A stretch of DNA of 64,000 nt, taken from positions 62,001-126,000 of the forward strand of contig NZ_AMRG01000006.1 in assembly GCF_000299895.1 (NCBI RefSeq), given 5' to 3'. The DNA comes from Idiomarina xiamenensis 10-D-4. Lineage in GTDB: Bacteria; Pseudomonadota; Gammaproteobacteria; Enterobacterales; Alteromonadaceae. Below are positions 37,447 to 47,839 of this stretch, one piece after another. Under the pieces are notes generated by a model. The model searched no databases, was not told the origin of the DNA, and saw nothing but the letters and a program-made list of their open reading frames with translations. Position 1 is the stretch's first letter; every line of letters begins with the position of its first letter. Made by a program: the position numbers and the translations under genes.

Positions 37447-40400
37447 TAGTGCTGTCCTCCGCCTGCGTGTAAGTGCTGATGATGTTGCTCGCTAAAGTGA
37501 TCGAGCCAAAAATCATGCTCGGTATCACAATGCCAAGTTGGCTGTGGCGCTTTATAGCCGTTCTGCGCGCCTTGTTTAGCGCTTTCACCAGCGGCCAGCA
37601 CTTTTTGAATCAGCTGTTGCTTTTCATCGTACACCGCCTGACGTTCAGCGATATCTTGCTGACGGTCAAAGAACTTACGGGCGTTGATCCAGGTTTGCTC
37701 GACGTGTGCATACGACGTTAATGGATTCTCATCCCAAATGACAAAGTCGGCTTGCTTACCAGCTTCGATACTACCCACGTACTGATCAATCTTGAGCTGC
37801 TTAGCCGGATTGATAGTGACCATTTTTAACGCGTCTGCTGGGCTCATCCCGCAATAGCGAACCGATTTAGCCGCTTCGGTATTTAAGCGTCGCTGTAGGT
37901 CGTTACTATCTGAATTGACACTGGTGAGTACGCCGTTCTGTTGCATCAAGCAGGCGTTCTGCGGAATCGCATCATAAACTTCGAACTTATAAGCCCACCA
38001 GTCGGCAAAAGTTGAGCCGCTAGCACCGTGTGCCGCCATCTCATCAGCGACTTTGTACCCCTCCAAAATATGGGTAAAGGTGGTCAGGGTAAAGCCAAAC
38101 TCTTCGGCCAAACGGATCAGCATCAGAATTTCTGACTGTACGTAGGAATGCGCGTGTACAAAACGTTGCTTGTTCAAAATTTCTAACAACGTATCGAGGC
38201 GATAATCACGCCGAGGTGGCGCAGTGCGTTGGCGTTCTGAGCGAGACATATCGTCATACTGCTGCTGCCGACGTTGGTATTCCAAGGCAGTTTGGAAGCC
38301 ATCACGCATAATGGTTTGTACACCCATGCGTGTCTGCGGGTAACGCACGGTGTAGTTTTCACCCCAGTTACTTTGCTTGACGTTCTCACCCAAGGCAAAC
38401 TTGATACTGCCAGGTGCCGCATCAAACTTCATCGTCGCCGCATCGGTACCCCAACGCAGTTTGATCACTTGCGCTTGACCACCGATAGGATTGGCCGAAC
38501 CATGCAGCAATTGCGCCATGGTAGTACCGCCAGCCAGTGAGCGATAGATATGAATGTCATCGGGGTTAACCACGTCGCCGATACGCACTTCGGCAGTGAT
38601 AGCCTCGGAACCCTCGTTTACCCCCTGCGAAATAGCGATGTGTGAATGCTCATCGATAATACCTGGAGTAACGTGTTTACCTTGAGCATCAATAACTTGA
38701 TAGCCCGATGGCGCACTCAAATCCTGACCGATGCGACTAAATTCACCATCGCGGATCAAAATATCGGTATTTTCTAAAATACCAGACTCTGCCGAAGTCC
38801 AAACGGTAGCGTTTTTGATCAACAGATTTTGTCGCTCAGGTAAGCCCGACAAACCGTAAGCCACATTTGGATAGGTCAAACGGCTAACATAATTAACGTC
38901 CGCTTGAGCAGTCGTTTGCTCAGACGCCTCGGTATCGTCGGTGGTGCGCGTCGCGCTGACCTGCAGCTCACGTCCATCAGGAGCAACCGCCGTGCCCGAT
39001 AATTGCTGCTGAGCGCTTTGGCTCAGTTTAAAACGCCACGCACCGGTATCGTTCAAGTCAGCAACGAAACTCAAACTATCATCATCTCGCGAGACATGGC
39101 GGATAGCATTGTCGTCATTGAGCTGGCCTTGTAAGCGTTGCTCGTCACCACTGATGTTCAGGCGGTAGCTTTGACCGTCGACTTGCACCTGATAAGTGCC
39201 AGCAAAGTGCGCTTGCTCACTTGATTTCAGCGTTTGTTGCTGACCTTGCAGCCACACCGACATGACTTCGCCACCATTAAACAAGTTATCAGAGGCAACC
39301 ACAAAGTCGGCCATGTAGCCGGGTGCTAATTTACCCGCCTTATCACTGATACCCGCAATACGCGCTGGCACCGTCGTCAGCGCCGCTAATGCTTGTTGCT
39401 CTGATAAGCCGTGCTTAACCGCTTTGCGTAAGTTCGGCCAAAACTGTGACTTGTCTTCTAACTGACTTAGCGTCAATGAAAAATCGATGCCCGCTTGAGC
39501 CAAAGCCGCCGGATTACCCGGAGCTCGCTCCCAATGACGTAAGTCCGCTAAATCAACATCTAAATCATCATCAACCCCGGTAACCGCCGGTGCCGCAGGA
39601 AAGTTTAGCGGTACGATCAGGTTAGCCTGAGTGGCTTTAACAGCATCAACCCGCGCGTATTCAAAGCCCGATGCCACATAAGTCACGGGTACCTTAAATT
39701 CGTCCAACAGTTGATCGGCGCGTAATAAGCTTAGCTCGTCATCCACCTGGAACACCACGCCGACTTCTTCGATATCGGTGAGTGCCGCCAACGCGGCGTT
39801 ATACTCGACTGGGCCGTTGTAAGCTTGTTTACCAGCCGCTTGCTCATACCAGTTGGCATCAGATAATGCTTGTCGCAATAACGCGATACTGCCCATCAAC
39901 GATGATGGGTACTGTTGCATTGAACTGCCTTTATCAAACGAGGCAAATTGTTTACTTTGCGCGCGGTAAACTAAATCGTTGGGGATCTTATCAGCCAGTG
40001 AAACCGTGACCGCGCGACCTTGTAAAATACCATCAAGTTGCGCGCTCTGTACTGCGGTAAATCCTTGCGCGATATAACTCTGTGCAGCATCCTTATCGGC
40101 AGCAAAGCTATCGACCCAGTTGCTCTGCGCATGAATGGCGTCGTTACTGGCGTTACCACCTTCGCGCTTATTATTATACAGCGGGGGTTTGCTGCGATAA
40201 CCGCCGCGTTCAGGTTGTTCCGCTTGCGGCACCCCATAGTTGCCATAGGGGTCGATAAATCCGGGATAAATAACTTGCCCGCTGGCGTCAATGACGCGTG
40301 CCCCTTGAGGTGCGCGGTTGTTGCTGTTGATGGCTTTGATTTTACCGTTTTCCACCACCAGCGTGGCGTGCTCAATACGTTTACCCGGTTCGGTATAGAT

Positions 40401-40541
40401 GGTCGCGTTCTGCAATGCGACCAGCGTTGGTGTTTTATCGTGAATACCCTGCACCGGAGTGGTTTGATCGGCCACCGCCGCGCCTGAGGTTGCTGCTAGC
40501 AACGCCAACGCGATGCGGCTAAGATGCCTGCTACCGTTCAT
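37446..40541 (-). CDS. Exported double amidohydrolase
   Basis: A 1031-residue secreted protein. The start at 40541 is chosen because AAGGGG precedes it and it gives a clean signal peptide (cleavage after AAVADQ, near residue 25); an upstream in-frame start adds 31 unlikely residues. It holds two amidohydrolase units. In the first (about 35-470) the metal motif reads PGFIDPYGNYG, so the histidines are lost. In the second (from about 570) PGIIDEHSHIAIS near residue 630 is intact, and further ligand-like HAHSYVQSE and HILEGYK follow. Substrate is unknown; dipeptides or hydantoin-like compounds are possible. Confidence 0.82.
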   Translation of the reverse strand: MNGSRHLSRIALALLAATSGAAVADQTTPVQGIHDKTPTLVALQNATIYTEPGKRIEHATLVVENGKIKAINSNNRAPQGARVIDASGQVIYPGFIDPYGNYGVPQAEQPERGGYRSKPPLYNNKREGGNASNDAIHAQSNWVDSFAADKDAAQSYIAQGFTAVQSAQLDGILQGRAVTVSLADKIPNDLVYRAQSKQFASFDKGSSMQQYPSSLMGSIALLRQALSDANWYEQAAGKQAYNGPVEYNAALAALTDIEEVGVVFQVDDELSLLRADQLLDEFKVPVTYVASGFEYARVDAVKATQANLIVPLNFPAAPAVTGVDDDLDVDLADLRHWERAPGNPAALAQAGIDFSLTLSQLEDKSQFWPNLRKAVKHGLSEQQALAALTTVPARIAGISDKAGKLAPGYMADFVVASDNLFNGGEVMSVWLQGQQQTLKSSEQAHFAGTYQVQVDGQSYRLNISGDEQRLQGQLNDDNAIRHVSRDDDSLSFVADLNDTGAWRFKLSQSAQQQLSGTAVAPDGRELQVSATRTTDDTEASEQTTAQADVNYVSRLTYPNVAYGLSGLPERQNLLIKNATVWTSAESGILENTDILIRDGEFSRIGQDLSAPSGYQVIDAQGKHVTPGIIDEHSHIAISQGVNEGSEAITAEVRIGDVVNPDDIHIYRSLAGGTTMAQLLHGSANPIGGQAQVIKLRWGTDAATMKFDAAPGSIKFALGENVKQSNWGENYTVRYPQTRMGVQTIMRDGFQTALEYQRRQQQYDDMSRSERQRTAPPRRDYRLDTLLEILNKQRFVHAHSYVQSEILMLIRLAEEFGFTLTTFTHILEGYKVADEMAAHGASGSTFADWWAYKFEVYDAIPQNACLMQQNGVLTSVNSDSNDLQRRLNTEAAKSVRYCGMSPADALKMVTINPAKQLKIDQYVGSIEAGKQADFVIWDENPLTSYAHVEQTWINARKFFDRQQDIAERQAVYDEKQQLIQKVLAAGESAKQGAQNGYKAPQPTWHCDTEHDFWLDHFSEQHHQHLHAGGGQH

Positions 40542-40759
40542 GCGTGTCCCCTTGCCCTTTGCTAACTCGAAAGAGTTCTTATTTATTGTTGTTTCTGGTA
40601 GTTTTACGCTTAAATAATGATTATCTAAGGTCAAACTGACTTCACAGAGTAAACGTCAACCGACCAAAAAGACAATATCGGAACCGATGAAGTAACCCAA
40701 AGCGTCGGTAGAACGTATAAAAAAAGTTAACCGTTTTTACACACAACGAGGAAGCCACT

Positions 40760-41224
40760 ATGTCAATGCCGTTTAAAAAGACGATCAGCGCTGTCATTGC
40801 CGCGTGTTGTTTAACACCGGCTTTAGCTCAGCACGCCTTTAACGACGCCGAAAGTGCCGTAGAATATAGACAAAAAGCGCTATCAATTATGCGCGATAAC
40901 TTCGCCGCGATGGGCGACATGGTTAAAGGTGAGGTCGATTATGATGCCAGTATATTTAGCGAGCGCGCCACCGACTTTACTCATCTAACCAGCATCCCCT
41001 GGTCAGCATTTTCGGTCGAAGGCGCAATGCCGGGTGACGGCTCTGATGCATTGCCCGCGATTTGGGATAACTGGGAGGACTTTCAGCAACGCGCCGAGCA
41101 GCTGCAAAGCGATGCCAAGAAGCTACAACAGGCGGCAGCCAGCGGTAGCTTAGACACCATTAAACCAGCCTTCATGGCGGTTGCGCGCAACTGCAAGGGC
41201 TGCCACGATAATTATAAAGATTAA
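40760..41224 (+). CDS. Cytochrome c' (periplasmic)
   Basis: 154 residues with a signal peptide (cleavage after ALAQ, about residue 24) and a four-helix-bundle sequence ending in the haem motif CKGCH at 145-149. The C-terminal position of CXXCH and the length are typical of cytochrome c'. These proteins bind NO and may help protect against nitrosative stress. An ACGAGGAAG ribosome binding site precedes ATG 40760. It converges with a cytochrome b561 gene, a frequent association. Confidence 0.88.
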   Translation: MSMPFKKTISAVIAACCLTPALAQHAFNDAESAVEYRQKALSIMRDNFAAMGDMVKGEVDYDASIFSERATDFTHLTSIPWSAFSVEGAMPGDGSDALPAIWDNWEDFQQRAEQLQSDAKKLQQAAASGSLDTIKPAFMAVARNCKGCHDNYKD

Positions 41225-41235
41225 GCGGCTTATGC

Positions 41236-41877
41236 TTAGTTGACCCAATATAACAGTGCTGCTGCTAACGCCGCAGCACTGATAAAGGGCCACCACCCTG
41301 AACGTAATTGCGGCGCTGATTCAGCCGCTATCGGCAGACGTCCATGTATCATTCCCTCAGCTAACCTAGCGCCCAGTAAACGATAAATAATGATCGCCAC
41401 AACGTGTAACCCAACCACCGCTAAAATGATATTGAAGTTGAGTTTATGCCAACTGGTCAAATCGCTGGCTAATGCACCTGACACCATGCCCGATAAAGGG
41501 CCGGAAAATAAGATCTCATCGGTGGCAAACAAGCCGCTGATCAGTTGTACCAATAATAGCGCTAATATCAGCATGACAAACCAAGCACCCGCCGCATTAT
41601 GCGTCGGTTCATAATGAAAAGGTCGTTGCTTTAAACTCGCTAGATGCTTGATAGCGGCAATTGGCGAGCGCACAAAGCGACTAAAACGTGACGAATCGCT
41701 ACCAACGATGCCCCAACCAATGCGAGTAATAATTAACGCCAGCAGCACCATCGCCAGATCCTGATGGCGATCCATTTGTCCTTGTTCCGCAGTCCACCAT
41801 AATGCGGCTAGCAAAAGCACCGTTGCCCAATGAAAAAAGCGAATAAATCCATCCCAAACTTTAACGCCTTTGGCCAT
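41236..41877 (-). CDS. Cytochrome b561-type membrane haem protein
   Basis: 213 residues with four main hydrophobic segments plus a C-terminal one. The opening KVWDGFIRFFHWATVLLL and conserved histidines in the helices (for example HWAT, LHVVAIIIYRLL) match the di-haem cytochrome b561/Ni-Fe hydrogenase b-type family (COG3658). It probably passes quinol electrons to a periplasmic c-type cytochrome; the facing cytochrome c' gene 11 bases away is the obvious candidate, although the two are convergent, not in one operon. Confidence 0.85.
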   Translation of the reverse strand: MAKGVKVWDGFIRFFHWATVLLLAALWWTAEQGQMDRHQDLAMVLLALIITRIGWGIVGSDSSRFSRFVRSPIAAIKHLASLKQRPFHYEPTHNAAGAWFVMLILALLLVQLISGLFATDEILFSGPLSGMVSGALASDLTSWHKLNFNIILAVVGLHVVAIIIYRLLGARLAEGMIHGRLPIAAESAPQLRSGWWPFISAAALAAALLYWVN

Positions 41878-42007
41878 GCGCGTTACTCCTGCGTGAAGTT
41901 ATTATTGGCGTTATTTTTACCACGCAGGAGGTTAATGAGCCAGCCTCTGTTGGCATTTATCGAGTCAGGTGGTAGGGTTAACGCTAATACTTGAGGAACA
42001 TCAAACC

Positions 42008-42379
42008 ATGAATAAAGTGCTAATCGCTGATGACGACTTCATCAGTCTTGAGGTATTAAAAGCGATGTTGGGCGCCTACCCCATTGAACTGTATACGGCA
42101 ACAAATGGGCAACAGGCTATACAAGTCGCCGAACAACAGCACCCGGCACTGATTTTACTGGATTATGATATGCCCGACATGTCCGGTGCTGAAGTCTGTG
42201 TTGCGTTACGCCAGCAAGGCTTTGCACAAACCCCTATTGTCGCTATCACCGGGCATCAAAGTGCGACCGAGCTGAATGCTTGTCGTGAGGCGGGCATGTT
42301 AGCGACATTACATAAACCGGTTTCACCGGACGCCTTGGACGAGTTATTACATAAATACCTACCACAAGCTTTTAGCTAA
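42008..42379 (+). CDS. Single-domain response regulator
   Basis: A 123-residue receiver only: VLIADDDFISLEVL at the N-terminus, phospho-Asp in LILLDYDMPDMSG, and HKPVSPDAL with the switch lysine. ATG 42008 is preferred to an in-frame GTG/ATG upstream because the domain starts directly after it. There is no output domain, so it works like CheY or as a phosphorelay shuttle. The hybrid kinase at 52.6 kb is one possible donor, but no direct evidence links them. Confidence 0.85.
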   Translation: MNKVLIADDDFISLEVLKAMLGAYPIELYTATNGQQAIQVAEQQHPALILLDYDMPDMSGAEVCVALRQQGFAQTPIVAITGHQSATELNACREAGMLATLHKPVSPDALDELLHKYLPQAFS

Positions 42380-42389
42380 TCAGACAGTG

Positions 42390-43535
42390 CTAAGGAAACT
42401 GCCTAGCGTCGTCAGCAGCTAGCAACAAGCTTTGACTATCACGCAAAAACTGCTCCGCATAGTCGCCAAAAAACGCTCTAACTTGCTCAAAACCATCGAT
42501 AAAACCGGCTTTATCACCCTTTTCTAACTGCGTTAAACAGCTATCAAACTGTGTCAGATAACGCCTGATCATAGCGAAGTTATTGGGTTCAGCCATGATG
42601 ATATCAGCATAAAGCTCAGCGTTCTGCGCGAATAAACGCCCGACCATCATCAGTTCTAGGCGATAAATCGGCGAACTCAATGACAATAGCCCACTGATGT
42701 CCGCTTGTTCTTGCATTAAGTGCATACCATAAACGTATGTACTCAAGTGGCGCATCACTTGAATTAACGCCATGGCACGGTCATGTTCCGCTGCTTCTAC
42801 GGGCTGCAAATACGCCCCCCAACGTTGCAATTGGCTCAGTAACCAATCAACCTGTTGTGGCTCAGCGCTCACCTTCACGGCGATCAACTGCTTAGCCAAG
42901 TTGGGTACTTTCGGTCCAAACATCGGGTGCAGGCCAACCACTGGGCCACTATGCTTGGCCTGCATCGCCGTCAGCGGTGCTTGTTTAATACTGGTCAGAT
43001 CCGCCAAAATGCACGACGGTGGTAGTTCTGGCAATGCTTCGATAACCTGCTGGGTGAGCGCTATGGGAACACTGATTAAGACCAAATCGGCATCAGCAAC
43101 ATCGGCAGCGGTTAATGGCCAATCCTGTTGTTCTATCACATCGACTTGATAACCGCTTTGTCGGAACAAACGAACAAACAGTCCACCTAAGGCACCGCCG
43201 CCGCCTACCACCATCACTCGTTTATGCTGCTTAGCTGTGACTTGTTCGGCTGCCGGCGCTTGCGTAGCATAAGATTCGCGGATAATACGTCTTAAAACAT
43301 CTTCTACCAGTGACGGCGATACACCTGCCGCACGCGCTTGTTGACGCCGTGCTTGTAGTAGACTTTGCTCGCGCTCTGGTACATACAGGGGTTGCTGTAA
43401 GCGCTGTTTAATTTGCCCAACTTGCTGAGTAATGCGGGCGCGTCGAGCAAGTAACTCAACTAGCTCACTATCGACCGCATCGATTTGTTGTCGTAATTGT
43501 TGCAGCTGCTGCTCTGGGGATAACGAATCACTCAC
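42390..43535 (-). CDS. tyrA: Bifunctional chorismate mutase/prephenate dehydrogenase
   Basis: A 381-residue T-protein making 4-hydroxyphenylpyruvate for tyrosine. The chorismate mutase domain (1-95) has [20 protein letters not shown]. The dehydrogenase domain starts with the NAD-binding [14 protein letters not shown] (about 107-120) and contains [11 protein letters not shown]. The length is normal. Its start overlaps the stop of the DnaJ-related gene upstream by 4 bases. It lies near rplS, as in many relatives. Confidence 0.94.
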   Translation of the reverse strand: MSDSLSPEQQLQQLRQQIDAVDSELVELLARRARITQQVGQIKQRLQQPLYVPEREQSLLQARRQQARAAGVSPSLVEDVLRRIIRESYATQAPAAEQVTAKQHKRVMVVGGGGALGGLFVRLFRQSGYQVDVIEQQDWPLTAADVADADLVLISVPIALTQQVIEALPELPPSCILADLTSIKQAPLTAMQAKHSGPVVGLHPMFGPKVPNLAKQLIAVKVSAEPQQVDWLLSQLQRWGAYLQPVEAAEHDRAMALIQVMRHLSTYVYGMHLMQEQADISGLLSLSSPIYRLELMMVGRLFAQNAELYADIIMAEPNNFAMIRRYLTQFDSCLTQLEKGDKAGFIDGFEQVRAFFGDYAEQFLRDSQSLLLAADDARQFP

Positions 43536-44158
43536 CGTAGTTGTCTCTCAATCAATTGATAGGCCCATTGTATCTGCTGTACCGCGGCGTTGCTGCCGCC
43601 TTTATCAGGATGCACCTGATGCAGACGCTGACGATAATGGCGTTTGAGTTGTTTCAGGTCGACCGGCATCTGGTTTAACGCCAATTGTTGCAATGCTTGT
43701 TCTAACTGAGCCTCGTCGCTAGTCTCCAAATCGCTAAGAGGCTGTTGTCGCCAGAAGCTATCCAGTAATGCCTCGACATCAGCACCATCGGTTTGCTCAA
43801 ACTGCTGCCAATCCAGATAATAGCGACGTAACGGATCGGCTTGCGTGAGCGCCGCAGTCTGCGCCTGCCAGGCCTGCTTTTGTATTTTTAATGTCGAAAT
43901 AGAAAGCTCGGCATACTGCTGCTCGCGCCATTCATCACGTAATAAATACAAACAGTGAAACACTAAAAAATGCGTCTGAAATAAACGTAATGAATCGGCC
44001 AACGCCTGTTTGTCGAACAACTCATAAGGCGCTTGTTGCAACTGCTGAATCAGCTGATGTTCGCTCAAGCCATCTGTACAAGTGTCCACAATAGTCGCTA
44101 TTGCTTCGCGCAAGGGCGCAATATGCTGGCTAGCGGTTGCTTGGTCGGCCTTCATCAA
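43532..44158 (-). CDS. DnaJ-related protein with C-terminal J domain
   Basis: 208 residues. The first ~140 match the DNAJ_related type found in Vibrio/Shewanella/Alteromonas ([14 protein letters not shown] region). The C-terminal ~55 residues form a J domain with the DnaK-stimulating HPDKGG motif. It therefore probably recruits DnaK to an unknown client. A 4-base overlap couples it to tyrA. Confidence 0.85.
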   Translation of the reverse strand: MMKADQATASQHIAPLREAIATIVDTCTDGLSEHQLIQQLQQAPYELFDKQALADSLRLFQTHFLVFHCLYLLRDEWREQQYAELSISTLKIQKQAWQAQTAALTQADPLRRYYLDWQQFEQTDGADVEALLDSFWRQQPLSDLETSDEAQLEQALQQLALNQMPVDLKQLKRHYRQRLHQVHPDKGGSNAAVQQIQWAYQLIERQLR

Positions 44159-44230
44159 TAACTGCCTATGGGTATATAGTTGGGCGATAACGGTTCAGCC
44201 TACCAATTACCGCTAATAAAGCAACTGACA

Positions 44231-44258
44231 TAAAAAAGCCCAGCAAAAGCTGGGCTTC
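44231..44258 (-). terminator. Intrinsic terminator of the rpsP-rplS operon
   Basis: On the minus strand a GC-rich hairpin AGCCCAGC-TTTT-GCTGGGCT is followed by TTTTTTA, 37 bases beyond the rplS stop codon. Confidence 0.85.
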
Positions 44259-44294
44259 GAAAAACCGTACATTGATGATCGCGGTAAGAACAGC

Positions 44295-44651
44295 TTATAG
44301 CTTTTCTTTGATACGTGCAGATTTACCTGAACGCTCACGCAAGTAGTACAGTTTGGCTTGACGAACAGCACCACGACGCTTGACGTTGATGCTATCGATC
44401 ATTGGGCTGTGGGTCTGGAATGTACGTTCAACACCTTCACCGTTTGATACTTTACGAACGGTAAACGCTGAATGCAGACCACGGTTACGCTTGGCAATAA
44501 CAACGCCTTCAAAAGCCTGAAGACGCTCACGCGTACCTTCTTTAACTTTAACATTAACCACAACAGTATCACCTGGAGCAAACTCAGGCAGATCCTGCTT
44601 TAACTGCTCATCTTCGAGCTGTTTAATAATATTTTGACTTACTTTTGCCAT
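44295..44651 (-). CDS. rplS: 50S ribosomal protein L19
   Basis: 118 residues, full length. The sequence contains [33 protein letters not shown] and ends in [16 protein letters not shown]; both are family hallmarks (segments here are given only as landmarks at residues 26-58 and 101-116). L19 sits at the 30S-50S interface. It is the last gene of rpsP-rimM-trmD-rplS. Confidence 0.97.
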   Translation of the reverse strand: MAKVSQNIIKQLEDEQLKQDLPEFAPGDTVVVNVKVKEGTRERLQAFEGVVIAKRNRGLHSAFTVRKVSNGEGVERTFQTHSPMIDSINVKRRGAVRQAKLYYLRERSGKSARIKEKL

Positions 44652-44676
44652 GTTGGCCTCTCTTTCCTAGTGATAA

Positions 44677-45429
44677 CTATGATTTATTGCGCGCTGCTTG
44701 GTATTGCGATTTAAACTCGCTCAACAAAGCCTCTTGCTCAACAGTCAGAGCTAGGTCGTTTAACAATTCGGGACGTCGCAACCAGGTTCTACCTAAAGAC
44801 TGCTGCAAACGCCAACGTCTAATGTTGTCATGGTTACCGCTTAACAATACCGCGGGAACCTGTTCCCCATCCAACACTTCAGGACGCGTGTAGTGAGGAC
44901 AATCTAACAAGCCACTGGCGAAAGAATCTTCGTTCGCCGAATCTTGATGTCCTAATACACCCGGCACTAAACGTGCCATCGCATCGATTAACACCATGGC
45001 CGGCAATTCGCCACCACTGAGTACATAATCGCCAATCGATACTTCGACATCGACATGCTGCTTTATGACTCGTTCATCGATACCCTCATAACGTCCAGCA
45101 ATGAGGATGAGTCGTTCATGGTTAGCGAGCTGCTGCACGCCTTGATGAACTAATTTTTGCCCCTGTGGCGACAAATAAACCACCGTTGTATCGGCACCTA
45201 ATGCTTGCTTGGCGGCTGCGATAGCGGCCGGTATCAACATGCCTGGGCCTCCACCGTAAGGTCGGTCATCGACGCTGCGATGCTTATCTTCGGTAAAGTC
45301 GCGCGGGTTCCAGAACTGTAGTTCTAGCAGCCCATCGCGGACAGCTCGCCCACTCACACCATAATCGGTTATCGCTGAGAACATTTCAGGAAATAACGTG
45401 ATCACGCCTACCTGACATTTGTTGATCAT
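44677..45429 (-). CDS. trmD: tRNA (guanine37-N1)-methyltransferase
   Basis: 250 residues. A SPOUT-class enzyme that methylates G37 next to the anticodon using SAM, preventing frameshifting. [18 protein letters not shown] opens the protein, with [10 protein letters not shown] and the SAM-binding knot [14 protein letters not shown] further on. The start at 45429 is chosen because it forms a TGATG overlap with the rimM stop; an in-frame ATG six codons earlier is possible. Essential in most bacteria. Confidence 0.95.
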   Translation of the reverse strand: MINKCQVGVITLFPEMFSAITDYGVSGRAVRDGLLELQFWNPRDFTEDKHRSVDDRPYGGGPGMLIPAAIAAAKQALGADTTVVYLSPQGQKLVHQGVQQLANHERLILIAGRYEGIDERVIKQHVDVEVSIGDYVLSGGELPAMVLIDAMARLVPGVLGHQDSANEDSFASGLLDCPHYTRPEVLDGEQVPAVLLSGNHDNIRRWRLQQSLGRTWLRRPELLNDLALTVEQEALLSEFKSQYQAARNKS

Positions 45430-45965
45430 CAGAAATCCGATGGCCAATCAACGGTCATGCGCTTTTCCGTTAAATCCACAGCCGTAACATACTGGCTTTG
45501 AATAAACGGGATCAGTCGCTGCTGGCGACCAAACGCATCGTTGTCATTTGCCTTTACCACCAACACGTCATTGGACGCGGTTGGCATCATTTGTTCTACC
45601 ACACCCATGTCATACCCCTGCTGATTAATCACCCGCAGGCCAATCAAATCGTGCCAGTAAAACTCATCGTCAGACAGCTCGGGTAAACGTGAGGCATCCA
45701 CCACCACATCCATACCGGTCAATTGCGCCGCCATATCACGGTCAGAAACACCGTCGATACGTGCGATGAAGCCTTTATTATGAGCTCGCCATTCGGCTAC
45801 CTCAACTTCACGCGTTTGTTGTTGCTGCCTTAACAGCCAAGGGCTGTAAGAAAAAATCGCTTCTTGGTCGTCGGTGAAGGTTTGTACTTTAACCCAGCCT
45901 TTTACGCCATAAACCGCACCAATACGGCCAATGACAACGGGATTAGTTACTGCAGTCACCGGCAA
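45429..45965 (-). CDS. rimM: Ribosome maturation factor RimM
   Basis: 178 residues. Binds ribosomal protein S19 and assists 30S head assembly. The N-terminal RimM domain has [17 protein letters not shown], and the C-terminal PRC-barrel includes [15 protein letters not shown] and IPFIQSQYV. It is 6 bases downstream of rpsP and overlaps trmD. Confidence 0.95.
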   Translation of the reverse strand: MPVTAVTNPVVIGRIGAVYGVKGWVKVQTFTDDQEAIFSYSPWLLRQQQQTREVEVAEWRAHNKGFIARIDGVSDRDMAAQLTGMDVVVDASRLPELSDDEFYWHDLIGLRVINQQGYDMGVVEQMMPTASNDVLVVKANDNDAFGRQQRLIPFIQSQYVTAVDLTEKRMTVDWPSDF

Positions 45966-45971
45966 ACCCCA

Positions 45972-46220
45972 TTAAGCCGCTTTACGAGCGTCTTTAACTA
46001 GCTTAGCAACACGCTCAGACAAAGTAGCGCCGTTACCTAACCAGTGATCAACACGCTCTAAGTCAATGCGAAGTTTTTCTTCTTGACCACGAGCGACTGG
46101 GTTAAAAAACCCAACATTTTCAATAAAACGACCGTCACGCGCATTGCGGCTATCGGTCACTACCATTTGGTAGAAGGGGCGTTTTTTCGCGCCGCCACGT
46201 TGTAAACGTATGGTTACCAT
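45972..46220 (-). CDS. rpsP: 30S ribosomal protein S16
   Basis: 82 residues beginning [17 protein letters not shown], the family N-terminus. ATG 46220 is used rather than a start four codons upstream because GAGGAA lies at the right distance and the family begins here. First gene of the ribosomal/tRNA-modification operon. Confidence 0.96.
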   Translation of the reverse strand: MVTIRLQRGGAKKRPFYQMVVTDSRNARDGRFIENVGFFNPVARGQEEKLRIDLERVDHWLGNGATLSERVAKLVKDARKAA

Positions 46221-46329
46221 TACGTTCCTCAATCAATTGTTGGTTATGTATAAAGTTAAAGTACCCGCCGGCAGCCAAGCCGGAGAGCGCGACAATTCTA
46301 CTGATATTTAGCGCAAATGCAAGTAAAGA

Positions 46330-47694
46330 CTAGCGTCCCGGGAACATACCTGGCGGTAATTTACCACCCAATCCGCGCATCATTTTGGCCATACCGCCGC
46401 CTTTCATCTTTTTCATCATTTTTTGCATCTGCAAAAATTGTTTCAGCAACTTATTGACGTCTTGCACTTGCGTACCCGAGCCCATGGCTATGCGGCGTTT
46501 CCGGCTACCTTTAATTAAGTCTGGATGTTGACGCTCTTTAGGCGTCATCGAATTGATGATGGCTTCCATCCGCAGGGTCATCTTATCGTCCATCTGACCT
46601 TTGATCTGGTCGGTCATTTTACCCATGCCGGGCATTTTATCGAGCAACCCCATCATGCCGCCCATATCACGCATCTGCACCAGCTGGTCACGAAAGTCTT
46701 CTAGCGAGAACTTGCCTTTGCTCATCACTTTACGAGCAACTTTTTCGGCTTTTTCTTTATCGACTTTGCGCTCAACTTCTTCGATTAATGAGAGCACATC
46801 ACCCATACCGAGAATGCGCGAGGCGACACGATCGGGATGGAACGGCTCTAACGCGTCGTTCTTTTCGCCAACACCTAAGAATTTAATCGGCTTGCCGGTA
46901 ATATGGCGAATCGACAATGCCGCACCACCGCGAGCATCACCGTCAGTTTTGGTTAGAATGACACCGGTTAATGGTAATGCATCGCTAAAGGCTTTAGCGG
47001 TATTGGCCGCATCCTGACCAGTCATGGCGTCAACCACAAACAAGGTCTCTACCGGTTTAACCGATTCGTGCAAACGCTGAATTTCAGCCATCATGTCGGC
47101 ATCAATAGCTAAGCGACCGGCGGTATCGACTAAAAGCACATCATAAAACTGCTTACGGCCATGGGCGATAGCAGCTTCGGCGATGGCGACCGGGTCTTGG
47201 TCGGTGGACGACGGGAAAAAGTCTACCTCGACTTCTTGCGCCAAGGTTTCCAACTGCTTAATCGCTGCCGGACGATAAACGTCAGCACTGACAACCAGCA
47301 CCTTTTTCTTTTGTCGCTCACGTAAAAAGCGAGCCAGTTTACCGACACTGGTGGTTTTACCAGCACCTTGCAAACCGGCCATTAAAATCACCGCCGGCGG
47401 CTGTGCATTGAGGTTAAGTGGCACATTGCCCTCACCCATCGCGGCTTCCAACTCGCTTTGCACGATTTTTAGGAATACCTGACCGGGGCTCAAGCTTTTA
47501 TTCACTTCGGTGCCGACAGCGCGAGCTTTAACGTTGGCAATAAAGGCTTTCACCACCGGTAAGGCAACGTCCGCCTCTAACAACGCCATACGCACTTCAC
47601 GCAGCGTTTCTTTAATATTGTCTTCGGTTAAACGGCCACGCCCGGTAACCGTTTTTAACGTTTTCGATAAACGCTCAGATAAGTTCTCAAACAT
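46330..47694 (-). CDS. ffh: Signal recognition particle protein Ffh
   Basis: A 454-residue GTPase that binds 4.5S RNA and signal sequences and delivers nascent membrane proteins to FtsY. N domain at 1-95; G domain with GLQGAGKTTSVGKLA near residue 107, DTAGRLAID and TKTDGDARGG; methionine-rich M domain from about 300 with MRDMGGMMG and the RNA-binding GSGTQVQDVNKLLKQF. Complete. It is divergent from the cytochrome assembly gene and upstream of rpsP on the same strand. Confidence 0.97.
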   Translation of the reverse strand: MFENLSERLSKTLKTVTGRGRLTEDNIKETLREVRMALLEADVALPVVKAFIANVKARAVGTEVNKSLSPGQVFLKIVQSELEAAMGEGNVPLNLNAQPPAVILMAGLQGAGKTTSVGKLARFLRERQKKKVLVVSADVYRPAAIKQLETLAQEVEVDFFPSSTDQDPVAIAEAAIAHGRKQFYDVLLVDTAGRLAIDADMMAEIQRLHESVKPVETLFVVDAMTGQDAANTAKAFSDALPLTGVILTKTDGDARGGAALSIRHITGKPIKFLGVGEKNDALEPFHPDRVASRILGMGDVLSLIEEVERKVDKEKAEKVARKVMSKGKFSLEDFRDQLVQMRDMGGMMGLLDKMPGMGKMTDQIKGQMDDKMTLRMEAIINSMTPKERQHPDLIKGSRKRRIAMGSGTQVQDVNKLLKQFLQMQKMMKKMKGGGMAKMMRGLGGKLPPGMFPGR

Positions 47695-47839
47695 GCGACC
47701 TTAGCTTCCATTACCGCAAAAATTAGTCGTAGTATAACGCAGACTCAATAAAGTTTCGCCCGTCAGTATTGGGTTTAATACGATTAAGCCGTATACTCGG
47801 GAAAAGTTCACCACCAACCTTCGATCAGGCCGTTGCAAC

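Noticed and set aside
38183-40487. Frames of 75-149 codons opposite or overlapping the double amidohydrolase
   Set aside because: Shadows of the long conserved gene, without start signals.
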